From Rhizobium leguminosarum (GTDB taxonomy: Bacteria > Pseudomonadota > Alphaproteobacteria > Rhizobiales > Rhizobiaceae), in contig NZ_CP025013.1 of assembly GCF_002953715.1 (NCBI RefSeq), forward strand, positions 1 to 64,000: a stretch of DNA of 64,000 bases, written 5' to 3'. A model generated the notes under the pieces. That model was not told the origin of the DNA and made no database searches. It was given only the letters and a program-made list of their open reading frames with translations. This document shows positions 17,550-26,345 of the stretch, one piece after another; position 1 is the first letter of the stretch; every line of letters begins with the position of its first letter. Both the position numbers and the translations under genes were made by a program.

Positions 17550-18311
17550 TCACGCGTAGCGAACCTCGACGCCCAGCTTGTCCAGCCGGTGACGGATGCT
17601 GTGCGGCATGTTGCTGTCCGTGATGATCAGGTCGACGCGCGATAGCGAGAAGGCTTTGGAGGAGGCGCCAATGTCAAATTTGCTCGAATCCGCCACGAGA
17701 ACGACACGCCGGGCCATGCGAACCAGGTTGCGCTTTGTCCGCGCAATATCCTCCGAGACATCGACGACGTCGAAGGCCTGATCGATCGCGTGGGCGCTGA
17801 CAAAGGCCTGGTGGGCGACGAGGCCGCCGACCGCCTTGTCGGAGTCCGAGACGATCGTGCTCACGGTGCTGGGAAATACGCGGCCGCCGATCATGTGCAC
17901 GTCGAGCCCTGGCCGGTACATCAGATGCTGCGCGATGTTCATCGCCGTCGTCGCAACCACGACGTTGTTGACCGGGGGCATCTGCATGGCCACTTGCAAC
18001 AGCGTCGAACCGCTGTCGAAGACGATCGACTGATTGTCGATGATCTGCCGCGCAGCCATCTGGGCAATGCGTCGCTTCGCATCGAAATTGCGCTGCATAC
18101 GTTCCTCGAATGCCGCTGCCGGCGAGTCGGACGGCAGGGCGATTGCCCCGCCATGTGTTTTGATCAGTTGCTTCTTCGCATCCATGATTTCGAGGTCGGA
18201 GCGGATCGTCACCTCCGAGACCTCGAAGAATTCCGCGAGCTGGCGGGTGCGTGCCTGACCGACACGTTGAAGTTCCAGCATGATCTGCTGCCGCCTCTGC
18301 TCTGCAAGCAT
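17550..18311 (-). CDS. DeoR-family transcriptional regulator
   Basis: Regulator of 253 residues from the ATG at 18311, with an N-terminal DeoR winged helix (QLAEFFEVSEVTIRSDL, about 24-40) and the sugar-phosphate-sensing DeoR C-terminal domain (VFDSGSTLL and a later VLVADSSKFD). The frame also opens at 18344. The inner start is preferred because MLAEQRRQQIM is the usual family beginning and GGGAT lies upstream. It is divergent from the aldolase/kinase genes at 18557, which it most likely represses. DeoR proteins usually respond to a phosphorylated sugar intermediate, which fits the kinases here. Possible binding sites are listed at 18355-18458. Confidence 0.88.
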   Translation of the reverse strand: MLAEQRRQQIMLELQRVGQARTRQLAEFFEVSEVTIRSDLEIMDAKKQLIKTHGGAIALPSDSPAAAFEERMQRNFDAKRRIAQMAARQIIDNQSIVFDSGSTLLQVAMQMPPVNNVVVATTAMNIAQHLMYRPGLDVHMIGGRVFPSTVSTIVSDSDKAVGGLVAHQAFVSAHAIDQAFDVVDVSEDIARTKRNLVRMARRVVLVADSSKFDIGASSKAFSLSRVDLIITDSNMPHSIRHRLDKLGVEVRYA

Positions 18312-18354
18312 TTGTGATCCCGACCTGTCGCCCTTTGCGACCATATGACTTTTG

Positions 18355-18458
18355 AAAAACGAAAGTTCGCCGCCTTATCCTACGGCTCTTGCTACAAAAA
18401 TAGCCGCATGATGACGAAAATGCACGTCAAAAATTCATCATCCATGTAAAAACGAAAG
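18355..18458. promoter_or_regulatory. Paired 11-bp direct repeats, candidate DeoR sites
   Basis: The exact 11-mer AAAAACGAAAG occurs at 18355-18365 and 18448-18458, 93 bases apart, which is close to nine helical turns. They lie in the gap between the DeoR gene and the aldolase gene. A related reversed element, TTTGTTTTCG, lies at about 18481-18490. Repeated sites of this type suit a regulator that loops DNA across a divergent promoter. DeoR binding is inferred. Confidence 0.5.
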
Positions 18459-18556
18459 AAATCGAAATATTGAATATTTGTTTGTTTTCGAGTTAGGGTT
18501 TCCCCAGCATCGGCGCCAGCAATCGCAAAGCCGGCAATCACAAAGGAAGTATCGCC

Positions 18557-19357
18557 ATGGGTCTCGGAACCAAAGTCCGCCTCGCACGCCTGTTCTCGAA
18601 CCCATCGGGTCATCTGTTCGGAGGCGCCGTCGATCATTTTGTCGGTTATGGCAATGTGCGTGAGGGCGGGCTTGCCGACCTGCCGGGTGCGCTCAGACGC
18701 GTCATGGCGGGGGGGCCTGACTACATCAGTATCCAGCCCGGCGCGGCGCGCCACCTCTGGTCGGAATATGCAGGAAAGGCAGCGCTCGTCATTCAGGGCG
18801 GTTGCTTCACCGCCGACGACCGCATTCGCCAGCTCATTGCGACCCCGGAAGATGCGGTGCGTTATGGTGCGGACGCTCTGGCTGTCGCCATTCCCGTGCG
18901 TGGCGCCACCGAAGGAGAGTACATTCGCTGGCTCACCGATACGGTCAACGCTGCCGCCCGCTTCGAGATGCCGGTCGTCGCCCATGTCTATCCCCGTGAT
19001 TTCTCCGACGGTGGCAAGATCGTGTTCACCCCGGATGAGATTGCCTATGCAGTGCGCATCGGCTTCGAGGCCGGCGTCGACGTGATCAAGGTCGGCTACA
19101 CCGGCGATTTCGAGTCCTTCCGCGAGACCGTTGCGACCTGCCCGATTCCGGTCGTGATCGCCGGCGGCCCAAAGACCGATACGCTGCTCGGAGCGCTCGT
19201 CCAGACCTCGGAAGCATTGCGCGCTGGAGCCAAAGGCGCCGTCGTCGGTCGCAACCTTTGGGGTCACGGCGATACCACCATGGCCGCGCGCGCCTTCAAG
19301 TTCGTCATTCACAACGGGATGGCGCCGGAGGATGCGCTGGCGGCGGCCGGTGCTTGA
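18557..19357 (+). CDS. Class I aldolase, DhnA/LsrF (DeoC/FbaB) family
   Basis: A 266-residue TIM-barrel class I aldolase. The Schiff-base lysine is in DVIKVGYTGDF (about residue 178), and the phosphate-binding end of the barrel is seen in PVVIAGGPKTD and GAVVGRNLWG. The family includes archaeal-type fructose-bisphosphate aldolase and the autoinducer-2 enzyme LsrF. Beside a PfkB kinase that starts 4 bases after its stop, the likely role is cleaving a phosphorylated ketose made by that kinase into triose units. AAAGGAAG provides a good ribosome site. It is probably controlled by the divergent DeoR regulator. Confidence 0.85.
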   Translation: MGLGTKVRLARLFSNPSGHLFGGAVDHFVGYGNVREGGLADLPGALRRVMAGGPDYISIQPGAARHLWSEYAGKAALVIQGGCFTADDRIRQLIATPEDAVRYGADALAVAIPVRGATEGEYIRWLTDTVNAAARFEMPVVAHVYPRDFSDGGKIVFTPDEIAYAVRIGFEAGVDVIKVGYTGDFESFRETVATCPIPVVIAGGPKTDTLLGALVQTSEALRAGAKGAVVGRNLWGHGDTTMAARAFKFVIHNGMAPEDALAAAGA

Positions 19358-19360
19358 GAC

Positions 19361-20302
19361 GTGTCGCGCCCTTTCCAGGTTCTGGGCTTCGGCGCCCTGG
19401 CAATCGATGACATCATCTATGTCGATCGGGGGCTGACGGCCGGCAAGGGGAAAGTGACGAAGCGTGCCACGGACCATGGCGGCAACGTGGCGACGGCCCT
19501 GGTTGCCGTCGCCCGGCTCGGCGGGCGCGCCGGCTTCATCGGCTGGCTCGGCGATGAGCCAGCAGCCGATGTGGCGGGCAGCGAGCTCGAGCGGGACGGC
19601 GTCGACATATCGCTGGCTCCGCGCCACGCGGATGCCGCGCCGATCCGCTCCGTGATCACGGTTGGTCCCGACGGCGACCGGTTCATCGCTTATGACGACG
19701 ATGTGCTGCACGGCACGTCGGATGCACTGCCCGACGATGTTCTGATGCAGACCCCGGTATTGCTGATCGATGGCTATGCCACGCACTCGGAAAGTGTCGT
19801 GGCGCGCGCACGCGTCTTGGGCCTGGCCGTGATTGCCGATATCGAATGGACAGTCGGTGCCGCGACCGACCGGATCCTGGCTTTCGCCGACCACCTGGTG
19901 CTGCCGCTTACCTTCGGGCGGGAGTACACCGGCGAGGGTGATCCCACTGTGATCCTGGACAGGCTCTGGTCCACGGATCGATCCGCGGTTGTTCTGACTG
20001 ATGGCGAACGAGGGACCTACCTCCGCCAGAAAGGCGATGCCACCCGGTGGCATGTGCCGGCCTATCAGGTTCAGGCGGTCGATACGACCGGCGCCGGGGA
20101 TTGTTTTCACGGTGCCTACGCCCTTGCCCTCGCGGAGGGGAAGAGCCCGCTTGATTGCACTGCCTATGCCACGGCGGCGGCGGCCATTTCCGTGACCGCA
20201 CGGGGAGGGCGCAGAGGCCTGCCAGATCACCGGACGTGCCTGGCATGGATGGCGGCGGAGAATGCGCCCGCGCCGCTCCCGCTACCGGCGTGCCAAAAAT
20301 GA
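19361..20302 (+). CDS. PfkB-family carbohydrate kinase
   Basis: A 313-residue ribokinase-fold kinase beginning with GTG, 4 bases after the aldolase stop. Substrate-side glycines (HGGNVATALVAVARLGG, about 40-56) and the canonical motif DTTGAGDCFHGAYALA with the catalytic aspartate near residue 245 are present. Kinase and aldolase are translationally linked and probably act in sequence on one ketose phosphate, as phosphofructokinase and aldolase do. It differs clearly from the other PfkB kinase at 8498. Confidence 0.87.
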   Translation: MSRPFQVLGFGALAIDDIIYVDRGLTAGKGKVTKRATDHGGNVATALVAVARLGGRAGFIGWLGDEPAADVAGSELERDGVDISLAPRHADAAPIRSVITVGPDGDRFIAYDDDVLHGTSDALPDDVLMQTPVLLIDGYATHSESVVARARVLGLAVIADIEWTVGAATDRILAFADHLVLPLTFGREYTGEGDPTVILDRLWSTDRSAVVLTDGERGTYLRQKGDATRWHVPAYQVQAVDTTGAGDCFHGAYALALAEGKSPLDCTAYATAAAAISVTARGGRRGLPDHRTCLAWMAAENAPAPLPLPACQK

Positions 20303-20640
20303 GCGCGGGCGGCGATGGGTGCCGGGGCCGGTCGACCGCCCCAACAGAGCCGCACGGGTGACGTGTCATTGAATCGCATTGAGCGATCTCTCAACAGCTG
20401 TGCTTCGATCAAAAAATTACGCGCGATAAAAAATATAGTTCCGCAATTGATTTTTAATTTATTGAAAAAGATATTTATTTTTCAAATAGATATGAAAAAT
20501 TGCTGGTGATCTATGGCGACTTCAATTCGATTCGTCTGTTGACTTTGAAGCTCAGTCCTGAGCCTTCTTGTCGAAAGGATCGGAGACGGCGGGGAGCGCC
20601 GTCTGAAGATGTGATCCGGACTGGTACGGGAGGACGAGAC
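20303..20640. promoter_or_regulatory. AT-rich promoter gap with inverted repeat
   Basis: This gap of 338 bases separates the kinase gene from the ABC ATPase gene and holds no convincing gene. Positions 20410-20505 are markedly AT-rich for this genome. They contain the inverted repeat ATTGAAAAA (20461-20469) and TTTTTCAAAT (20478-20487), a likely regulator site for the ATPase operon. The open frame beginning at 20500 is only an upstream extension of the ATPase frame. Confidence 0.45.
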
Positions 20641-21786
20641 GTGGCTGTGGTTGTACTCGACAAAATCTGCAAGACCTATGGAAACAGCTACCATGCGATC
20701 AAGGATCTGAGCCTGACGATTCATGATGGCGAGTTTCTGATTCTGGTCGGCCCATCCGGATGCGGAAAATCGACCGCTCTGCGCATGATTGCCGGGCTCG
20801 AGGAAATCAGCAGCGGAACGTTGAGCATCGGCGGTCAGGACGTCGTGGATCTCGCGCCCAAGGACCGGGACATTGCCATGGTCTTTCAGAGCTATGCGCT
20901 CTATCCGCACATGACCGTGTTCGACAACATTGCCTTTTCGATGAAACTGGCCGGAAAGAACAAGGCCGAACGCACCAAGCGTGTCCATGAGATCGCCAAG
21001 ATCCTGCAGCTGGAATCCTTGCTGGGCAACAAGCCCGCACAGCTTTCCGGCGGCCAGCGCCAGCGTGTTGCGATGGGCCGCGCCATGGTCCGCGAGCCCG
21101 CGGCATTCCTCATGGACGAACCGCTCTCGAACCTTGATGCGAAGCTGCGTGTTCAGATGCGGGCAGAGATCGCCAGCCTGCAGAGACAGCTGGGCGTGAC
21201 GACGATCTACGTGACGCACGACCAGACCGAAGCGCTGACCATGGGCGATCGGGTCGCGGTGCTGAAGGGCGGTGTGCTTCAGCAGGTGGATACGCCCAAG
21301 GCTCTGTATCACCGCCCGGTCAATGCGTTCGTCGCGGGCTTTATCGGTTCGCCGTCGATGAATCTTTTCGAAGGGCGTCTGGAGGGCGGGCGCATCCATC
21401 TGCCGGGCTTCTCCATTCCCTTGTCCGACGGCGCTTTCGAGCGCTCTCCCGGTCTTTCCGCCTTCGAGGGAAAGGCTGTGATCTTTGGGGTCAGGCCTGA
21501 GGACCTCTACGACAGCCGGTTGCCGTCAGGCGCCTCCCATCCGACGATCCCGGTTGTCGTGAAGTCGATCGAGGAGCTCGGCTCCGAGTTGATCGTGCAT
21601 TTGAAGATCGACGCAGTCCGGATCGACTCGGGCGACCCCGATGCCGTCGAGGATCTGAGCGGTGCCGCCAACGCCGTCGCGCGGTTTGAAGCTGTCAGCG
21701 CGGTCGAGACGGGCCAATCGATCAACCTGGCGATCGACCCGGCGAAACTACACTTTTTCCATCCTCAAACGCATACGGCGCTCTGA
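20641..21786 (+). CDS. ABC sugar transporter ATP-binding protein, UgpC/MsmX type
   Basis: A CUT1-type ATPase of 381 residues. Walker A is GPSGCGKST, the signature LSGGQRQR, Walker B FLMDEPLSNLD and the H-loop TIYVTHD. A C-terminal regulatory TOBE region covers roughly residues 240-381. The GTG at 20641 is the chosen start because GGGAGG lies just upstream and the family begins at this point. It is the only CUT1 ATPase in the sugar half of the window, while two complete binding-protein/permease sets (5398-8479 and 9530-12654) have none. It probably powers at least one and possibly both, as MsmX does in Bacillus. Confidence 0.9.
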   Translation: MAVVVLDKICKTYGNSYHAIKDLSLTIHDGEFLILVGPSGCGKSTALRMIAGLEEISSGTLSIGGQDVVDLAPKDRDIAMVFQSYALYPHMTVFDNIAFSMKLAGKNKAERTKRVHEIAKILQLESLLGNKPAQLSGGQRQRVAMGRAMVREPAAFLMDEPLSNLDAKLRVQMRAEIASLQRQLGVTTIYVTHDQTEALTMGDRVAVLKGGVLQQVDTPKALYHRPVNAFVAGFIGSPSMNLFEGRLEGGRIHLPGFSIPLSDGAFERSPGLSAFEGKAVIFGVRPEDLYDSRLPSGASHPTIPVVVKSIEELGSELIVHLKIDAVRIDSGDPDAVEDLSGAANAVARFEAVSAVETGQSINLAIDPAKLHFFHPQTHTAL

Positions 21787-21913
21787 TGTGACGAGGGAGA
21801 GCCAGCCGGCGCTGGTGGTGATCCGGCCAGAAGACGTCGACGACGTTTGAAAGCATTCCATCCGACGCCGAAACCAGCATTCATCTTCAATATCCGACCC
21901 GAAGGGCTTATCG

Positions 21914-22990
21914 ATGCCAGCAAAACAGGAACGACGTCTCCGCATCGGCGTATTGGGAGCGGGCCAGATTGCCCAGGCCGCGCACTTCGAGAGCTGCACC
22001 AAGGCAGCCAATGCCGACCTCTATGCGATTTGTGACGTTGCCGAGGATCTCCGCGAACGTATGGCAATCACCCATGGGGCGGAGAAAACCTATGGCGACT
22101 ACGACAAGATGCTGGCCGATCCCGACCTCGATGCGGTGATTATCGCGACCGCCGATGCTTTTCACGTCCCGGCTTCCATTCGTGCCCTCCAAGCGGGCAA
22201 GCATGTCCTGTGCGAGAAACCCGTCGGTGTCACCATCGAGGAATGCCTTGAACTGAAGGCCGCGGTCGACAAGTCGGGAAATGTGTTTCAGGTCGGCCAT
22301 ATGAAGCGTTTCGACGCGGGGCTCCAGGCTGCCAAATCCTTCATCCTCGATGAAATGGGCGAGATGGTCGCTTTGAAAGCATGGTATTGCGACAGCACGC
22401 ATCGCTATCCGATGACCGATGCGGTCCAGCCCCTGATCGTCACCAGCGCCAATGCGCGGAAGCCCTCCGCCAATCCGAAGGCCGACCTGCGGCGCTACTA
22501 CATGCTTGCCCATGGTTGCCATCTGATCGACACCGCACGTTATTTCGCCGGCGACATCATTTCCGTCAGCGCTCGCCTGTCGGAGCGAGCTGGCATCTGG
22601 TGCTGGTTCGTGGACGTGGAATTTGCCTCCGGCACGCTCGGCCATCTCGATCTCACCGTCCAGGTGCGCATGGACTGGCACGAAGGCTTCCAGATCTATG
22701 GCAAGAACGGCAGCATTTTGGGCAAGACCTATAACCCATGGTACTACAAGACCAGCGAGGTGGACATTTTCCGCGAAGCGGATGGAGCCACCCATCGCGT
22801 TCTCGGTGCTGACGGCCATTTCTATCGCCGTCAGGTCGAAGGCTTCGCCCGCACCATTCTGGATGGCGCGGTGATGGAAGGCGCCGACATCGATGATGGC
22901 CTGGCATCCGTACGGGCCATGGTCGCGGTTGCGCGCTCCGTCGAAAGCGGCAAGGCGGTTGCGCTGGCCGACGTCACGGGTGGCGTGTGA
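21914..22990 (+). CDS. Gfo/Idh/MocA-family oxidoreductase
   Basis: A 358-residue NAD(P)-dependent sugar dehydrogenase with the Rossmann motif GVLGAGQIAQ (about 12-21), the conserved CEKPVGVT near residues 98-105 and a C-terminal substrate domain including HGCHLIDTARYF, with histidines where the family keeps its catalytic one. It starts 127 bases after the ATPase and overlaps the following isomerase start by one base. Together with that isomerase it may oxidise and rearrange the imported sugar. It is only distantly similar to the oxidoreductase at 15207. Confidence 0.88.
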   Translation: MPAKQERRLRIGVLGAGQIAQAAHFESCTKAANADLYAICDVAEDLRERMAITHGAEKTYGDYDKMLADPDLDAVIIATADAFHVPASIRALQAGKHVLCEKPVGVTIEECLELKAAVDKSGNVFQVGHMKRFDAGLQAAKSFILDEMGEMVALKAWYCDSTHRYPMTDAVQPLIVTSANARKPSANPKADLRRYYMLAHGCHLIDTARYFAGDIISVSARLSERAGIWCWFVDVEFASGTLGHLDLTVQVRMDWHEGFQIYGKNGSILGKTYNPWYYKTSEVDIFREADGATHRVLGADGHFYRRQVEGFARTILDGAVMEGADIDDGLASVRAMVAVARSVESGKAVALADVTGGV

Positions 22991-23835
22991 TGAAGCTCGG
23001 CATCTTCGCAAAGACCTTCGAGGGAACGGAACCCGCAACCGTTCTCAACTCGGTCGCCGCGGCCGGGTTCACCTGCGCCCAATATAATATGGCCTGCTCG
23101 GGCCTTCCGCCGATGCCAGAGATCATCACGGAAGCCCAGGCTCGCTCGGTCGCCGAAGCGGCGCGCGCGAGCGGCGTCGAAATCGTTGCCGTTTCCGGCA
23201 CCTTCAACATGATCCACCCGGATCGCTCAGTGCGCGAGGCCGGCCTTCGTAACCTCGCGACGCTGGCCGAGCGCAGCACCGGCATGTCGACCGCCCTGAT
23301 CACGCTCTGCACCGGCACGCGCGACCCCATCGACCAGTGGAAGGCGCACGCCGACAACGATACGCCGGAGGCCTGGCGGGACCTCCTCGAAGCCCTGGGA
23401 ACGGCCATCGAGATCGCCGAGCGTTATGATGTTGATCTTGGCATCGAGCCCGAGCTTGCCAATGTCGTCAACTCGGCTGAGAAAGCCTACCGGCTGATCA
23501 CGGCACTGAAGAGCCCCCGCATCAAGATCGTGCTCGATCCGGCCAATCTCTTCGAGGTCGCGACGCTGGATGAGCAGCGGAGCATCGTGTCTTCCGCCAT
23601 CGACCTTCTGGCCGATCGGATCGTCATGGCGCATGCGAAAGACCGCAATCCCGACGGCAGTTTCGCGACCGCCGGCAAGGGTGTCCTCGACTATGGGCAT
23701 TATCTCGGCCGTCTCAAGGCGATTGGTTTTAACGGCAGTCTTGTCACGCATGGTCTTTCGGCCTCGGAGGCGGCCGGTGTGGCGGCCTTCCTGAAGAATA
23801 GCCTCGACGGTAATTCTGCGGGGGCAGGCAGATGA
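22990..23835 (+). CDS. Sugar phosphate isomerase/epimerase (TIM barrel)
   Basis: A 281-residue xylose-isomerase-like TIM-barrel protein with probable metal ligands in LGIEPELANVV, IVLDPANLFE and MAHAKDRNPDG. The ATG at 22990 overlaps the previous stop (TGATG). A GTG three bases earlier is possible but unneeded. The family includes D-psicose/D-tagatose 3-epimerases and inositol-pathway enzymes. Coupling to the oxidoreductase and to the following hydrolase (ATGA overlap) shows a single pathway, with the sugar itself not identifiable. Confidence 0.82.
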   Translation: MKLGIFAKTFEGTEPATVLNSVAAAGFTCAQYNMACSGLPPMPEIITEAQARSVAEAARASGVEIVAVSGTFNMIHPDRSVREAGLRNLATLAERSTGMSTALITLCTGTRDPIDQWKAHADNDTPEAWRDLLEALGTAIEIAERYDVDLGIEPELANVVNSAEKAYRLITALKSPRIKIVLDPANLFEVATLDEQRSIVSSAIDLLADRIVMAHAKDRNPDGSFATAGKGVLDYGHYLGRLKAIGFNGSLVTHGLSASEAAGVAAFLKNSLDGNSAGAGR

Positions 23836-24641
23836 GACGGGCTCAACCGTTCGAAACCAGCGACGGGACCATTCTCAATGTGGATATGGCGGACGAGGGC
23901 GCGTCCGTCATATTCCAGCATGGCTTATGCGGAGACGCGGCGCAGACCGACGAAGTCTTTCCGCTCGAAACGGGTTTTCGCCGGGTAACGATCGAAACGC
24001 GGGGCCACGGCCACTCCCAAGCCGGCAATCTGGAGCAGTTGTCGATCGCGACCTTCTGCGATGATATCGCCGCCTATATCGAAAAAAACCTTACGCTGCC
24101 GATCGTAATCGGCGGCATCTCGATGGGTGCTGTGATCGCCTTGCGTCTGGCGGTCAAGCGGCCCGATCTTGTCAAGGCTCTGATCTTTGCAAGGCCGGCC
24201 TGGCTGACGGCACCCGCGCCTGAGAATATGGCACCCAACGCCGAAGTCGGGCGGCTTCTGAAAACTCTGCCGCCGGATGACGCAAAGACCGCGTTCCTTG
24301 CCGGGCCGGTGGGCGTGCGGCTCGCCACTGAGGCACCGGACAATCTGGCCTCGCTTGCCGGCTTTTTCTCCCGCACGCCTTTGGATGTGACCGCCGAACT
24401 GCTCACCCGGATCTCAAATGACGGTCCTGATGTGACCGACGAGGACGTCGGCAATCTCACCGTACCGACGCTGGTTATCGGCCATGATCGGGACAGCATT
24501 CATCCTCTCAGCCATGCGCGTGCTCTTGCCGAGCGAATTGCCGGCGCGCGTTTCGTGCAGATCACGCCGAAGACCGAGAGCCGCCCGCGATACGTCGCCG
24601 ACTTCCGGCTTGCCATGGGCCATTTTCTGAAGGAGCTCTGA
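23832..24641 (+). CDS. Alpha/beta-fold hydrolase
   Basis: A 269-residue alpha/beta hydrolase. The strand-turn motif ETRGHGHSQAG lies at about 54-64, the nucleophile elbow GGISMG (serine near residue 98) follows, and the later acid (GHDRDSIHP) completes the expected order. It has no signal peptide. Its ATG overlaps the isomerase stop, and the RPE-family gene starts 4 bases after its own stop. It may open a sugar lactone or remove an ester from an intermediate, but this is inference from context. Confidence 0.83.
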   Translation: MRRAQPFETSDGTILNVDMADEGASVIFQHGLCGDAAQTDEVFPLETGFRRVTIETRGHGHSQAGNLEQLSIATFCDDIAAYIEKNLTLPIVIGGISMGAVIALRLAVKRPDLVKALIFARPAWLTAPAPENMAPNAEVGRLLKTLPPDDAKTAFLAGPVGVRLATEAPDNLASLAGFFSRTPLDVTAELLTRISNDGPDVTDEDVGNLTVPTLVIGHDRDSIHPLSHARALAERIAGARFVQITPKTESRPRYVADFRLAMGHFLKEL

Positions 24642-24645
24642 AACA

Positions 24646-25347
24646 ATGACGACCCCCTCCAAGTCCTGGATCGCCGATCTTCCAAAGGATCGCCTGATTG
24701 CCGAATTCTCGGTCTGGTCGGCCGATCTCGTGCGTCTCGCGGATGATCTGGCGCGTGTCGATCGTCACGTCGACATCCTCCACATCGATGTCGCCGATGG
24801 CCATTTCGCGCCGGCCATGTTGTTTTTCCCTGATCTGGTTGCCGGCGTGCGCAAAGTGTCCTCGCGCCCGATCCATGTTCACCTGATGGTCGCCGACAGC
24901 ATCCTCCTGTCGCAGATCGAGCAGTTCGCCGATGCGGGCAGCGACCTGATCAGTCTTCATGTTGAAAACGACAGCGTCGCCGCCGAGGCGCTCGATCTTC
25001 TCGATCGCCGCGGTGTCGCAGCCGGCATGGTGCTCAAGGTCGATACTCCCGTCGAACGCGTCGAGAAATATGCTTCCCGGCTGCGCTTTGTGACGATGCT
25101 CGGTACGGCGATCGGCGTGAAGGGCCAGGGCCTCGACGAAAAGGCCGGCGCGCGGCTTCAGCATGCAAAACAGATCATCGCCGGCTGTGGTGCGGCTCAT
25201 CGGATCGTGCTTGCGGCCGATGGCGGTATTCGCGAGCACACTGTGCCTCTTCTGCGCCAGTCGGGCGCGGAAACGGTCGTTCTCGGTTCCCTGGCTTTCA
25301 ATGCGCCGTCGCTCGACGAGCGGATGGCATGGGTGCGCGCACTCTAA
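24646..25347 (+). CDS. Ribulose-phosphate 3-epimerase-family protein
   Basis: A 233-residue TIM-barrel epimerase of the RPE family. Metal and catalytic positions are retained: HIDVADGHF (about 46-54), HVHLMVAD (about 79-86) and AADGGI near 190. The N-terminal segment FSVWSADL replaces the usual PSLLSADF, so it is not the housekeeping enzyme. It sits beside a ROK kinase, the same pairing as allulose-6-phosphate epimerase (AlsE) and allose kinase (AlsK) in E. coli. A C3 epimerase for a ketose 6-phosphate is therefore a reasonable idea, unproven here. Confidence 0.85.
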   Translation: MTTPSKSWIADLPKDRLIAEFSVWSADLVRLADDLARVDRHVDILHIDVADGHFAPAMLFFPDLVAGVRKVSSRPIHVHLMVADSILLSQIEQFADAGSDLISLHVENDSVAAEALDLLDRRGVAAGMVLKVDTPVERVEKYASRLRFVTMLGTAIGVKGQGLDEKAGARLQHAKQIIAGCGAAHRIVLAADGGIREHTVPLLRQSGAETVVLGSLAFNAPSLDERMAWVRAL

Positions 25348-25361
25348 CTCATGGTCTTCAC

Positions 25362-26318
25362 ATGCAGCAGGTTGCCATTGGAATCGACCTCGGTGGGACG
25401 CAGGTGCGCGCTGCCCTCGTCGACGAGCAGGGCAAAATTCTCGCCCGCGCAGCCGAACCAACGGATGCGCGGGCAGGGCCTGACCGGGTGCTCGACCAAA
25501 TCTGCGGCCTGACAGATGGACTGCTTGCAGCATCGAACCCCGCTTCTGTGGTGGGCGTCGGCGTATCCGCTCCGGGCCCGCTCGATACGGTCGCCGGTGT
25601 CGCCTCGAATATCCCGACCCTCTCCGGCTTTGTCGACTTTCCGCTGAAGGCGGAGTTGCAGAAGCGGTTTCCGTTTCCGGTCGACCTCGAGAATGATGCT
25701 ATAGCCGCTGCCATCGGCGAGTGGCAGTTCGGAGCCGGCAAAGGACTCGACAATTTGGTCTATGTTACCGTGAGCACCGGCATTGGCGGTGGCGTTGTGT
25801 CGGACGGTCGCGTGGTGCGCGGCCGCAAGGGCATGGCAGCCCATGTCGGGCACATGTCGGTCGTGCCGAACGGAGAGCTTTGCCCCTGCGGCAACAGGGG
25901 TTGTTTCGAGGCCTACGGATCCGGAACGGCTTTTGCGCGCCGCGCCCAAATCAGGGCTGTGGAATCCAGCGGGACGACAATAGGCAGCGATGGCGGCGCC
26001 ATCGACAGCCGCAGCGTTTTTGCGGCGGCAAGAAATGGCGATCGTCTCGCAAATCAACTGATTGACGAGGAAGCGGAAATTCTCGGTCGCGGCTTCACCA
26101 GCCTGATCCATATCTTCAGTCCCGATATCATCGTGATGGGAGGCGGGCTTTCCCACGAGTTCGACCGGCTCCGACCCGGCATTCAAGGCTACATCACGCA
26201 ATGGGCAATGCCGGCATTCAAGGATGTCAGAGTAGTGCTGGCGGCGTTGGATCAGAACTCGGGCCTCGTTGGCGCAGCAGCTCTGGCGTTTCTGACAGGG
26301 AAGGGCGTTCGGACCTGA
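25362..26318 (+). CDS. ROK-family sugar kinase
   Basis: A 318-residue ROK kinase with the phosphate loop IGIDLGGTQVRAAL (about 6-19), the catalytic region VDLENDAIAAA (about 108-118) and the zinc-binding ROK signature CPCGNRGCFE near residues 178-187. It has no DNA-binding domain, so it is an enzyme and not a ROK repressor. The ATG at 25362 follows the epimerase stop by 14 bases. The longer frame from 25329 would overlap that gene. It probably phosphorylates the incoming sugar, with the RPE-like enzyme next in order. Confidence 0.88.
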   Translation: MQQVAIGIDLGGTQVRAALVDEQGKILARAAEPTDARAGPDRVLDQICGLTDGLLAASNPASVVGVGVSAPGPLDTVAGVASNIPTLSGFVDFPLKAELQKRFPFPVDLENDAIAAAIGEWQFGAGKGLDNLVYVTVSTGIGGGVVSDGRVVRGRKGMAAHVGHMSVVPNGELCPCGNRGCFEAYGSGTAFARRAQIRAVESSGTTIGSDGGAIDSRSVFAAARNGDRLANQLIDEEAEILGRGFTSLIHIFSPDIIVMGGGLSHEFDRLRPGIQGYITQWAMPAFKDVRVVLAALDQNSGLVGAAALAFLTGKGVRT

Positions 26319-26345
26319 TCCAGACGTGCAAGGCGACAGGCTTCG

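Noticed and set aside
16339..17553. 404-residue minus-strand frame opposite the TIM-barrel isomerase
   Set aside because: It is antisense of a gene with recognised metal-site motifs, and the translation has no domain.
18392..20230. 612-residue minus-strand open frame opposite the aldolase and kinase genes
   Set aside because: No domain and skewed composition. It is the antisense of two genuine enzymes with clear motifs.
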